Source: Sulfitobacter alexandrii (GTDB lineage: Bacteria; Pseudomonadota; Alphaproteobacteria; Rhodobacterales; Rhodobacteraceae). Taken from it: a stretch of 64,000 nucleotides of DNA. The notes under the pieces were generated by a model. That model was not told the origin of the DNA, did not search any database, and was given only the letters and a program-made list of their open reading frames with translations. How positions within the stretch are numbered: position 1 is the stretch's first letter; every line of letters begins with the position of its first letter. The stretch spans positions 2,852,001-2,916,000 of the forward strand of contig NZ_CP018076.1 in assembly GCF_001886735.1 (NCBI RefSeq). The letters are read 5' to 3'. Shown one piece after another: positions 27,830 through 35,840 of the stretch. A program made the translations under genes and the position numbers.

Positions 27830-29395
27830 TTAATCGTATTGCCCGCGAATGTAGCCATGATCAGGAACGGGCATTGACACAACGATGCCATCGTCACACC
27901 GAGATTTAATGGCTTCCGCGAATACGATAGTGTCAACCAAATAGAATATCGCGGAGCGAGCGAGCTTCAGCGAGTCGAGCGTCAGACGCTCAAATTCGGT
28001 GATATCCTGATGGTCCACTGCGAGGGAAGGCGACTTGCGTTCTAGTTTGCCAAAATCATGAAGGACTGTGAACCGGTGCGTGGATGCATTGCGGTAACTT
28101 TTGTGCGCCTCCAAGATTCCTAGCCCTCGGCTGTCGTCGTTGGACATGTCATGAAAAATGTTGTGCAGCGCAACCAAGCCGAAATTGCCTGTGGCAAGAC
28201 ACTGAGCGATTTCATTGTGGAGTCGAAACGCCCCCCCTTTTTCTTGCCTACCCCACAAGCCGGCAAAACTCACCTTATGTGCTTTGGGCATTTTCAAATA
28301 GCAAGCGATAGCCACGGCAATCTTGTCCAGTATGTCAAAGGCAATACGCTGTGCGCTGGTTAGCGCTGAATAGCGAACTCCGTAGAGCGAGTAGTCCAGT
28401 GTATCGGCGTGAGTTGTTGTCTCTAGATACGGTGTATCGATGTCAAATTCGTGGGTTTCGAAGAAGACCTGGCGTGCGAAAGCAAAGTCCGCCTTCATTA
28501 CGTTCAGCATGGCGTAGATTTCAGGCACTCCATCTTCGTCCTCAAAGGATCTTGTGATTCTTGGGATTGTTAGGACGTCAAAGAGTCCCGACGCATAACC
28601 CGCCGAGCTACAGTACAGGTACAGGGCGAGATCGTTTTCTGAGATGAACCGAAGGTACGGTTGTTCGATAGTTTCTTGCGGATTGGGCGGGATCGAACCT
28701 GCCATCTCGATTTGTTTTCGCAGATATGGGACCCCAGTGTTGCCGGAGAAGGCGACAAAAGTCTCAAAGTTCTGTTCCGCGTACCCACCCAATGCACGAA
28801 ACCTCTCTGTGAGCGTTGGCAGGTGCGCGTAGGTCTGATAGGTGTCCGGCTCGCTCTGGAAAAGCTGTGCGAGTTGCTGAAGCAAGGTCATTTCCTTGAG
28901 CATGGCGACGGCATTCTTTGGGTATATTCGCTGTGCAGCGCGAAAGTAGTCCAATGCTTCGATCCACCGCGAGGTATCTTGTAAGAGTGTCCCCATGTTA
29001 GTCAGCGCCTGTGAGGCTAAGTCTATCGGGGAGTTCTTCGATCTAGCTGCTTGACCAAAGAGAATTCTAGCCTGGAAATGGTCTTCGAACGATTGACCAC
29101 AAAATGGTGAAGATGGCCCGTAGGTTAATCTCGCACGAGACTGCAGACCATTCGCGAGATTATAGGTTAAGCTTGGGTCAGGATTGGCATTTTTGCGCAA
29201 TGCCTCCAGCGTTTTCACTCCCTTGTCGACCGTAGCAAGATTTTCTAAGCGCCCGCCGCAATCGATGAGAATAGCGGCTGCGGCAAAGGCTTCCGCCGGA
29301 CTTTCTCCGAGTTCGGAAACCCGAGCCAACGCAGCAGATGGGTTTTTATCTGCGAGAGTAGTTAGCTCTTCAATCATTTGGGCATTCTTAGACAT
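27830..29395 (-). CDS. LA2681-type HEPN domain protein with N-terminal TPR-like region
   Basis: A 521-residue protein. Residues 70-200 read as TPR-like helical hairpins (LASQALTNMGTLLQDTSRWIEALDYFRAAQRIYP in pieces). The C-terminal domain around 335-500 resembles the LA2681-like HEPN family: YSLYGVRYSALTSAQRIAFD, FAGLW, then the RNASTH motif (Arg435-Asn436, His440), which in active HEPN proteins is the RNA-cutting site, followed by RFTVLHD. It is convergent with the STAND gene and the two stop codons are 8 bases apart. HEPN proteins are common RNase effectors of defence and toxin systems; the target is unknown. Confidence 0.85.
   Translation of the reverse strand: MSKNAQMIEELTTLADKNPSAALARVSELGESPAEAFAAAAILIDCGGRLENLATVDKGVKTLEALRKNANPDPSLTYNLANGLQSRARLTYGPSSPFCGQSFEDHFQARILFGQAARSKNSPIDLASQALTNMGTLLQDTSRWIEALDYFRAAQRIYPKNAVAMLKEMTLLQQLAQLFQSEPDTYQTYAHLPTLTERFRALGGYAEQNFETFVAFSGNTGVPYLRKQIEMAGSIPPNPQETIEQPYLRFISENDLALYLYCSSAGYASGLFDVLTIPRITRSFEDEDGVPEIYAMLNVMKADFAFARQVFFETHEFDIDTPYLETTTHADTLDYSLYGVRYSALTSAQRIAFDILDKIAVAIACYLKMPKAHKVSFAGLWGRQEKGGAFRLHNEIAQCLATGNFGLVALHNIFHDMSNDDSRGLGILEAHKSYRNASTHRFTVLHDFGKLERKSPSLAVDHQDITEFERLTLDSLKLARSAIFYLVDTIVFAEAIKSRCDDGIVVSMPVPDHGYIRGQYD
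28231..28237. repeat. C7 homopolymer next to T5 inside the HEPN gene
   Basis: CCCCCCCTTTTT on the plus strand reads AAAAAGGGGGGG in the coding strand (codons for Glu-Lys-Gly-Gly-Ala, near residue 386). A one-base slip would truncate the protein before its RNASTH motif. Confidence 0.6.
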
Positions 29396-29560
29396 TCTTG
29401 GGTTTCATACTTCACTATTTTTGGGGTCTTGGACCACACTACGCGGCCGTGCCTAGCCAATGTTCTGGCTATTGTGGGCATTGTTAGAATCTGCTTTTGG
29501 GGGGCGCTGCAATGCAGAGCACCTAGTCCGAGTCAATGTTGGCTCTGAGCTGAGCGTACA

Positions 29561-30040
29561 TCAGTAGGCTCCGCAAAAGCTGGTGTGAAGGACATCATCC
29601 TCCTTAAGCACTTGATCAACCAAATAGAGCGCTGCCCGGATTAGATCTGCGTTGCGATTGCTATCAGGATCGCCGCTCTTTCCTCCATGTAAGAGGTTGT
29701 TCCGGACCCCGTTTAGTGCGGCGATCAGCTCCTGAACGGATACAACCTCGCCACGGTCCTGCCAGCTCAGGTGACCACTGTCATCGACAATTTGCTTCTT
29801 GGGCGGGGCGTGTATGAGCACCTGAACTTCGTCTGCACGTTTGATCCTATGCCAGAAATCGGCACCTAGTTGATCGTTAGCGAAACGAACCCAATCCACT
29901 TCTGCTACCGCCCTTCGACCTGGAACAAAGAAACCCACGTCTTTGAGGGCGAATTCTAGACGCATCATAATATTAAACAGGCGACTGGCCTCGTCCGAGA
30001 CATCATCTATTTTGGAGTAGTCCACTTCTGGGACTGCCAT
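29561..30040 (-). CDS. Small HEPN-like protein
   Basis: A 159-residue protein of unassigned family. A helical N-terminus (EASRLFNIMMRLEFALKDVGFF) and the motif GVRNNLLHGGK (Arg113-Asn114, His118) fit the HEPN pattern RN(x)3H. The start ATG at 30040 is preferred, with AAGG 9 bases upstream; the frame stays open to 30118. It may be a second RNase or an RNA-binding partner in this defence-like block. It is on the same strand as the LA2681 gene, 165 bases upstream of it. Function inferred from one motif. Confidence 0.7.
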   Translation of the reverse strand: MAVPEVDYSKIDDVSDEASRLFNIMMRLEFALKDVGFFVPGRRAVAEVDWVRFANDQLGADFWHRIKRADEVQVLIHAPPKKQIVDDSGHLSWQDRGEVVSVQELIAALNGVRNNLLHGGKSGDPDSNRNADLIRAALYLVDQVLKEDDVLHTSFCGAY

Positions 30041-30187
30041 TCCACACATCCTTGTACAACATCTGCCTTGGATCGGAGTTTGAAGCGGGTTCAGGCTTTC
30101 AAACACTGATTGGATCACGAATGACCGCTTTGCGAAAGCTGCAATGCGGCAATAGCAAGTTTAGCGGACGTCTGTTTTGGGCCGATT

Positions 30188-31207
30188 TCAGACACGTTCG
30201 CCTGCGTGTTTCGACGTGTTGATTGCGGCAGCCTCGGCCTCGAACGCGCGTGAAACATCAGCTGCTGCAGACTGACTGGCCCGGATCCGTCGACCGTAGC
30301 GAGCCGGCATCTCGGGGGAGGTCCACCTGCCAGCCACCATGATTGATGACAGATCGCAACCTAGCTTGAATGCATCATGGACGCCGCCTACGCGCGTGCT
30401 GTGCGCAGATACATCCCTGCGACCGGTACAGCGTTTGATGATGTTCGAGATCGTGGTCGTGTGGAGCGGAATTCTCTTTCCACCCGCTTGGGATTTCATA
30501 AGCAGGGGCTCGTCGAGCTGCAGCTTCGCCAGCTCTATCCAGTCCAAGACAGCGCGTGTCCCGCGGCCCGATAGAAACGCATAGGCGCCTTCACCGAACT
30601 GATCCGTCTTTGAACGGCGGACATAAAGGAGGCTGGAATCGTCATCTTGCCGGATCAGGTCCTGGACCTTGAACGCTGAAATCTCGGATGCGCGGCACCA
30701 GCTATCGGTGGCGATCCACAGAAGTGCTTTATCCCGTATGTGGCGCCGGGAATTCCCAAGCCTCTCGATTGCCTGCACCACCTCCCGTTTCGTCAAAGGC
30801 GGGGCCTGCCTGACGTGAGCACCGTATTTTCGCTTCACGCCTTTCAGGGCTAGGTCGACCAAGCGGTGCCTGGTTGGCGACGGAAGAAAGTGGGACCGAT
30901 GCAGCTCTGCGATCGCCCAGAGCCGGGTTTCGATGGAATTGGCCGCCAGCTTGCCCCCCATCTCGTCGACCCATTGCGCGAGGATCCTTGGATCGATCGG
31001 AGGTACAGCAGAGTACTCTCTCTCCTCACACCATTGCCGGAACAGCCGAATGACCATCCGATAGTTTCTCAGCGTCTCAGGGGCGAAGGCTGCTTCGGAT
31101 CTCTGACGATACTCGGCGATGAGATCTTCTCGACGATCGGCAGCTGTGTTGGCCAAGGTCGTGAGCATTTCTGCACGCTCGGATTGGCGATCGAAAACAA
31201 GCTTCAT
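30188..31207 (-). CDS. Tyrosine recombinase/integrase
   Basis: A 339-residue phage-type integrase. Residues 25-110 form the core-binding (SAM-like) domain. The catalytic set is nearly complete: Arg172 in SWCRASEIS, Lys200 in RRSKTD, His269 and Arg272 in AHSTRVGG, Trp295 in GRWTSPEM in place of the usual His, and nucleophile Tyr304 in ARYGRR. It could mobilise the defence block or be a XerC/D-like remnant of an older element. It is the second recombinase family in the region, which suggests a composite island. Confidence 0.92.
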   Translation of the reverse strand: MKLVFDRQSERAEMLTTLANTAADRREDLIAEYRQRSEAAFAPETLRNYRMVIRLFRQWCEEREYSAVPPIDPRILAQWVDEMGGKLAANSIETRLWAIAELHRSHFLPSPTRHRLVDLALKGVKRKYGAHVRQAPPLTKREVVQAIERLGNSRRHIRDKALLWIATDSWCRASEISAFKVQDLIRQDDDSSLLYVRRSKTDQFGEGAYAFLSGRGTRAVLDWIELAKLQLDEPLLMKSQAGGKRIPLHTTTISNIIKRCTGRRDVSAHSTRVGGVHDAFKLGCDLSSIMVAGRWTSPEMPARYGRRIRASQSAAADVSRAFEAEAAAINTSKHAGERV

Positions 31208-31341
31208 CGAGGCCTCCGCCCAGTGAACCGTTAACCACTTCTTAACCAGATTCGGCTTTTGTCAAAATGGAGATTTTGCCGCTGCCTTTCCGCTAAGCAC
31301 ACAACCGGCAAACCGACAGATCAGAGTGCGAAGGACGACGA

Positions 31342-31611
31342 ATGAATGCTCACCCATGCAATGAGGATACCCAATGGGTCGCAATCGAACTCACGAGATG
31401 TGGCGCGGCGGACAGATGGCTACTCGAGATCACAGATGGCAACGGCAAGTCCATCACATGGCCGGACTACTTCTCAACTTCCGAGGCCGCTCTGAAAGCG
31501 GCCGAGCAAATCATTGACCGCTGGGACGCTGTTCACTTGGCTGAAGTTCGATCAGGGACCAGTCCCCTAGTTCACTTGGTTCGGACAGATGTAAATATGA
31601 AGCTGCGTTAG
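31342..31611 (+). CDS. Small hypothetical protein
   Basis: An 89-residue acidic protein with a good ribosome-binding site (GCGAAGGACGACGA before ATG 31342). QWVAIELTRCG, RWLLEITDGNGKSITWPDYFSTSEAALKAAEQII (in pieces) suggest a compact alpha/beta fold of two or three strands followed by a helix. No family recognised. It is divergent from the integrase gene, so their promoters may share the 134-base gap. Confidence 0.65.
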   Translation: MNAHPCNEDTQWVAIELTRCGAADRWLLEITDGNGKSITWPDYFSTSEAALKAAEQIIDRWDAVHLAEVRSGTSPLVHLVRTDVNMKLR

Positions 31612-31671
31612 TCAGCTATACTGGCTGAGACCGCCGCATCTTGAAGGGCGGCCCATGTCCAGTTTGGGACA

Positions 31672-31715
31672 TTCGCTACGTCAGGCATCAAGCGCGGAAA
31701 GCGGACCATCGCTGC
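31672..31715. repeat. 44-base direct repeat, copy A
   Basis: The sequence beginning TTCGCTACGTCAGGCATCAA and ending ACCATCGCTGC recurs at 32131-32174 with 5 mismatches. The two copies flank the hypothetical gene at 31744-32070. Confidence 0.75.
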
Positions 31716-31743
31716 ACCCGCAAATAGCTAATACGCGCCACAA

Positions 31744-32070
31744 TCAGCCGACTGCCTTGGTCACCTGATCCTTCGTCCGTGCGTCTTTGAAAAAACGGTT
31801 CGAAGAGAAATTTGCGTCCGACTTCTGCGCTTCAGAATATAACTTCGAGACCAGGGTGACGGCCTCGCCGAGTTTGTCTCTCGCAAGATCATAGTCCCAC
31901 ATGTCGATTTCATCCCGATTGCAGATTTGTCGGATCGCGAACAACACATGGAAAGACCCGTCGATCAATGACATTTCTCCGGCTTCAAGGCTATCGCCCT
32001 CTCTGATCTTCTTCCGAACTTCCCTTTTCTTTTGATTCACGATTTGAACCAGTTTGAATGACGTCAGCAA
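31744..32070 (-). CDS. Hypothetical protein between two direct repeats
   Basis: A 108-residue protein with a TTG start (32070) and AGGG 8-9 bases before it. FKLVQIVNQKKREVRKKIREGDSLEAGEMS (in pieces) is a charged helix, followed by FHVLFAIRQICNRDEIDMWDYDLARDKLGEAV. No family recognised. It is bracketed by 44-base imperfect direct repeats, so it may have moved as a small cassette. AT-richer than the chromosome. Confidence 0.5.
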   Translation of the reverse strand: MLTSFKLVQIVNQKKREVRKKIREGDSLEAGEMSLIDGSFHVLFAIRQICNRDEIDMWDYDLARDKLGEAVTLVSKLYSEAQKSDANFSSNRFFKDARTKDQVTKAVG

Positions 32071-32130
32071 GTTATTAGCCCTGAGATCCTCGGCAAAAAC
32101 AGTGTCGTAAAGATCTCCGAATAAGGGCCG

Positions 32131-32174
32131 TTCGCTACCTCAGACATCAAGGGCGGGAAGCCGACCATCGCTGC
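32131..32174. repeat. 44-base direct repeat, copy B
   Basis: TTCGCTACCTCAGACATCAA...ACCATCGCTGC matches copy A at 31672-31715 at 39 of 44 positions, in the same orientation. Confidence 0.75.
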
Positions 32175-32279
32175 GGCTGCAGCGAGCTTATGCGGAGATC
32201 GAGCAAGCGGACCTTGGTCACGAAAATCTCTGAAGGATCCTTCTACCAGACAGTTCTACTTGGTTTGCTTTCGAGCGTC

Positions 32280-32413
32280 TCACTCAGAGTCGCTATCCTT
32301 CTTGAGCAGCTCTTCCAGGGCCGCAAGATCATCTTCGTTAATATCTGTGAAGAGCGATACCGCCATAGCGCTTGATACCTTTGCTGCGACAGCGTCCCAA
32401 TCGTCAGAAGGAT
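32280..32413 (-). pseudogene. Orphan C-terminal coding fragment
   Basis: Downstream of the IS5 relic, in the +2 frame, an open stretch of 43 codons ends in TGA. It contains DPSDDWDAVAAKV and DINEDDLAALEELLKKD, a coherent acidic C-terminus with no start of its own at the left. It looks like the tail of a gene whose 5' part was replaced by the IS fragment. The parent gene was not recognised. Confidence 0.45.
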
Positions 32414-32476
32414 CAGCGCGTCATTGTAAGCCGAACAGTTTGTGGTCTTGTACTTCGTAGGGGCCCAACGGCTCAT
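32414..32476 (-). pseudogene. IS5-family transposase relic (first 21 codons)
   Basis: MSRWAPTKYKTTNCSAYNDAL matches the N-terminus typical of roseobacter IS5 transposases (PTKYKTTNW.AYN.AL). After codon 21 the similarity stops and the frame continues into unrelated residues. The rest of 32071-32763 shows no gene; the repeat copy B and the upstream side of this relic lie there. Confidence 0.65.
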
Positions 32477-32763
32477 ACCTCCAGCTATCATACTGGATTC
32501 AAACAGTGAATCCCTCAGACCATTTGTGCAACAAAGTCGCGCGAAGCGGTCTTTCGTTGCGCCTGATAGGTGCGTCTTCAGACAATTGATTATGAATCCT
32601 GACCCTAACTTGAATTGTATAGTCTTTATCGCGAGAGCTCTGCAGACTGAACGTCCGCCATTATCTCCATTGCGAACCAGTGACAGCGCAATGGCCCCTC
32701 ATACCGCGCCCACGCGGCATTCACATTTCTTGCAAGAGCAATCTCGCCGGCCATCCCCGGCCT

Positions 32764-35700
32764 TCAGCCTGCAAAACTGCCGTAGGCTTGGGGCTCCGCC
32801 AGCGCCTCGTTTAGCAGGCCTTTCAGTGTGCCGTCCGTGACCGCTGGCAGCGCGACGTGATGCGTGTTGATGCCGTCGAGAATGATCGCCCGGGCGTTCT
32901 GTATGTCGTCGATAGCGCGTATGCGGGACATGTCGGGCGCATAGTTACTGCCGACAACTATTGTCAGTTGAAGTTTGGGATTCGACCTAAGCTGTGGGCG
33001 TAGATCAAAGGCGTCCAGATCGGCCCCGAATACCTCTGCCATGCCGCGTCGGGCATGGTCCGCGTCATGCGCGTCGGCGGCACCAGGCGTGACAAAACCA
33101 GCCAGCGAGATAACGGCATCAGCATCAATTGCAAGGCCGGCGCGCAATGCGGCATATCCGGCGGCTGAACCCCCGATTGCAACCACTCTTCCTGCGCCAA
33201 GGTCTTTTATCAGGGAGGCAAGTGCTGTTTGCATTGTTTTTTCATCTGCACCAAGTTCAGGAACGCCCTTGAGGAATATCTGCCCGTAGGGATCGCGCAG
33301 ATAAATGGTATGGACCGGAAGATCCGCCAAGATCGTATCCAGATACCGGCTGCTGATATAGCTCAGCCCTCCGATCAGGCCTTCAAACACCACAACAGTG
33401 TCCTGTGCGCCTCTTTTCCTGACAACCCTGACATCGCTGTCACAAAGCAGCGCTTTGCGGGGGCGCGATTTTCCAAGGGCTTCAAGTGCACCCAGCATGC
33501 TGCGTGCGGTTGGGCCTAGGACCTGCGTATTGGCAAGGCCGGTCAAGGTTTCGTGGCCTTCGCTCTTGTATCCGGCGCGCAGGGCGAAAAGCGCATATTG
33601 CAGCAACCAGGACGGTTCCGGATCAAAGGTCGTCGCCACCTGTTTGAGGGTCGCAAATATCTTCTTGTCCTCAGCCCGTGTCAGGAAAACGCGATTGAGC
33701 CTGTAAACTGTTCGCCATTCCAACGGGTGTATTTCCAGCGCTTGCCGCAGGGCCGACACGGAAAGGTCGAAACGCCCCGCTGCCGCGGCCAGCCTGCAAA
33801 GACGGCATAGGGTGACAACATCGTCTTTCCCGGCGCCAACGACGCCTTGCAGATGGTCCACTGCTTGCTCCAATGGCAGTTCCATCGAACTTAACTGATT
33901 TCGCACCTTGGCCGCATAGTCAGGCAAAGGCCCGTACCGTTCAGCTTTCTTGAACAGGTCAAGTGCGAGCAGGAAGTCGCCGCCCGCGTCTGCCCGCATC
34001 GCGAGGCGCAGCATCAAATGCGTGCTTTGGGGGCGTCTTTCGAGTGCCGCCTTGAGGAACGCGATCTGTGTCTGCAAGGGCACCAAGGCCAACACAACCC
34101 CGGTCGCAGCTTTTAGCATGGCTTCGTCAATCTCTGGCTGGCCAAGACCGGCGAGGAAAGATGCCATGGCGGCTTCGGATTGGCCCGCGTTTGCCAGGCT
34201 TTTCAGATTTATGTTCCAGACCCAGGGGTTGGCCGGCCAATCCACGGCCAGGTTCGCGGCCAAATCGACGGCCTTTTGGGTTTCATCCTGTGCCATTGCC
34301 AACCGCACCTCGGCCAGGCGCGCGGGCAGATGCGAAGGGTTCTGCGCAAGCTGGCTGGTGATCTGGTTCTCTGCCGCATCATAGGCCTTATCGGCGATCA
34401 TCCCATCCAAGGCCTTGGCGTCCCATTGCATCGAGACACCGGGGGCCGCGCCAATGTCGGCTCGGTTTGCCGACTTGACAGGGTTGGGCGGGGTGGCAGC
34501 TAGGGCACCTTGCCGCATGTCTGCGACGGCGTCAGCGAGTGCCGTGTCAATGTCGGCACCTGGAAATATGTCGCCATGCGCCGCCCCTTGCGGCGTTGTG
34601 GTAAAGAGCTTCGTTACCACCTTCCAATGGGCGTCAAGCTGCGATGCAATTAAGGCCGGGAGAGGCTGTTTTTCCTGTTTGAGAACGCCGGGCAGGTCCA
34701 GCAGCGCGGTTTCCCAGCTTCCGACGACATCATCGCCGCGGTTCATCTGGATAGCCTGGCCTTCGAACTTGTGCAGGTTCGGCACAGCGACCAGCCGCGC
34801 TGGTACGCCATAGGCGGCAGCGGTGATCTGGCCGTGCAGTGACGCCCCAAGATAGGCATCCGATCCGGCGATAACGGCGGCAATGTCTTGCAAGGTATCG
34901 GCATCTTCGAAAGGGATGGTATGGCGGGGCGCTTCGCGGTTGATTGCCCGGGCCAGTTCATGGTCGCCGTGGCAACGCCCGATAGCGATCAGAACCGCGG
35001 TTGCGTTAGAGGCCTCCAGTGCGGCATCCAATTGCTGTGCGAATTCGGCAACAGAGGTCCTGCGCAAGCTGCGCTCCTTGACATGTAATGCGATCACAGG
35101 CTGCTTTCTTGGGATTTTCAGTATCTTTCTGACCTTGGCAAAGCGATCCTCCAGGGTCGCTTCGGACCACAGGAGAGGCAGATCGGTTGCAGTGTCAGGC
35201 ATGACCTCTGGGCGGCGACCTGTCCAGAGGTCCATGGCGTTGGCGCTTTGTGCGTCCCGCACCGCAAAACGGTCGGCGGCCGCTACGACACGCTGCAGCC
35301 AGTCAGGGCTGCGCGCCGCGCCCACCGGGGCCAGTACACCCGGCGCATTCCAGGCCACTGGCAAGCCATGGCGCACAGCATGGGCAGTAGCGCCTGCCCA
35401 CAGCGATGGATACGCGACATCGCTGTAACCGGGCAGGTCAAAGTCGCGGATGTGCACGATGTTTCCGCCGCCGATCAGGATGCCGTCAAAGCTGTCCGCC
35501 GTTTTGACAAATTCCGCCAGCGAAATGACCGGAACCGTATCGCGGTAGCGGGTTACCCCGGCGGTCGGTGAGACGGCGACAACATCCATGCCTTCGGACG
35601 CAAGCCGTTGTTGTGCCAGCAGTGGAAACAGAAGGTCGCCGTAGTTTTCAACGTCGAAAGTGCCGAAAATCGCGATACGGCGCTGTTTGGAAGCAGGCAT
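32764..35700 (-). CDS. Polysaccharide pyruvyltransferase-like protein fused to TPR-like region and alpha/beta-hydrolase-like domain
   Basis: A 978-residue three-part protein. Residues 1-370 match the PS_pyruv_trans family: IAIFGTFDVENYGDLLFPLLAQ, GILIGGGNIVH, and GSDAYLGASLHGQITAAAYGVP. Residues 430-700 are helical pairs like TPRs (LARLAEVRLAMAQDETQKAVDLA, KAALERRPQSTHLMLRLAMRA in pieces). Residues 730-978 resemble an alpha/beta hydrolase with nucleophile elbow GGSAAG (Ser845) and a late histidine pair (947-948). Pyruvyltransferases add ketal pyruvate to sugars. The start has GGAG six bases upstream, preceded by a C10 tract. It may be a glycan-modifying enzyme with an esterase-like module; the fusion is inferred from one long frame. 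Confidence 0.82.
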   Translation of the reverse strand: MPASKQRRIAIFGTFDVENYGDLLFPLLAQQRLASEGMDVVAVSPTAGVTRYRDTVPVISLAEFVKTADSFDGILIGGGNIVHIRDFDLPGYSDVAYPSLWAGATAHAVRHGLPVAWNAPGVLAPVGAARSPDWLQRVVAAADRFAVRDAQSANAMDLWTGRRPEVMPDTATDLPLLWSEATLEDRFAKVRKILKIPRKQPVIALHVKERSLRRTSVAEFAQQLDAALEASNATAVLIAIGRCHGDHELARAINREAPRHTIPFEDADTLQDIAAVIAGSDAYLGASLHGQITAAAYGVPARLVAVPNLHKFEGQAIQMNRGDDVVGSWETALLDLPGVLKQEKQPLPALIASQLDAHWKVVTKLFTTTPQGAAHGDIFPGADIDTALADAVADMRQGALAATPPNPVKSANRADIGAAPGVSMQWDAKALDGMIADKAYDAAENQITSQLAQNPSHLPARLAEVRLAMAQDETQKAVDLAANLAVDWPANPWVWNINLKSLANAGQSEAAMASFLAGLGQPEIDEAMLKAATGVVLALVPLQTQIAFLKAALERRPQSTHLMLRLAMRADAGGDFLLALDLFKKAERYGPLPDYAAKVRNQLSSMELPLEQAVDHLQGVVGAGKDDVVTLCRLCRLAAAAGRFDLSVSALRQALEIHPLEWRTVYRLNRVFLTRAEDKKIFATLKQVATTFDPEPSWLLQYALFALRAGYKSEGHETLTGLANTQVLGPTARSMLGALEALGKSRPRKALLCDSDVRVVRKRGAQDTVVVFEGLIGGLSYISSRYLDTILADLPVHTIYLRDPYGQIFLKGVPELGADEKTMQTALASLIKDLGAGRVVAIGGSAAGYAALRAGLAIDADAVISLAGFVTPGAADAHDADHARRGMAEVFGADLDAFDLRPQLRSNPKLQLTIVVGSNYAPDMSRIRAIDDIQNARAIILDGINTHHVALPAVTDGTLKGLLNEALAEPQAYGSFAG

Positions 35701-35720
35701 GGGATTCTCCGGACCGCAAC

Positions 35721-35730
35721 GGGGGGGGGG
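35721..35730. repeat. G10 homopolymer in the leader of the pyruvyltransferase-TPR gene
   Basis: Ten G residues on the plus strand (C10 in the transcribed direction) lie 20-30 bases before the ATG at 35700 and just upstream of its ribosome-binding site GGAG. Such tracts change length by slippage and can set expression level in phase-variable surface genes. Confidence 0.8.
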
Positions 35731-35840
35731 TGAAGCGTGAAAAATGAACCAGAACAGACAAGATACGTACCACTGATGGTATGATACTTTGCATCTAATC
35801 GCTATGGTTGCAATGATCTGAAATTCAAAGGTTTACCCCA

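Noticed and set aside
30188..31207. A complete prophage around the tyrosine integrase
   Set aside because: No terminase, portal, capsid, tail, lysis or replication genes were seen on either side.
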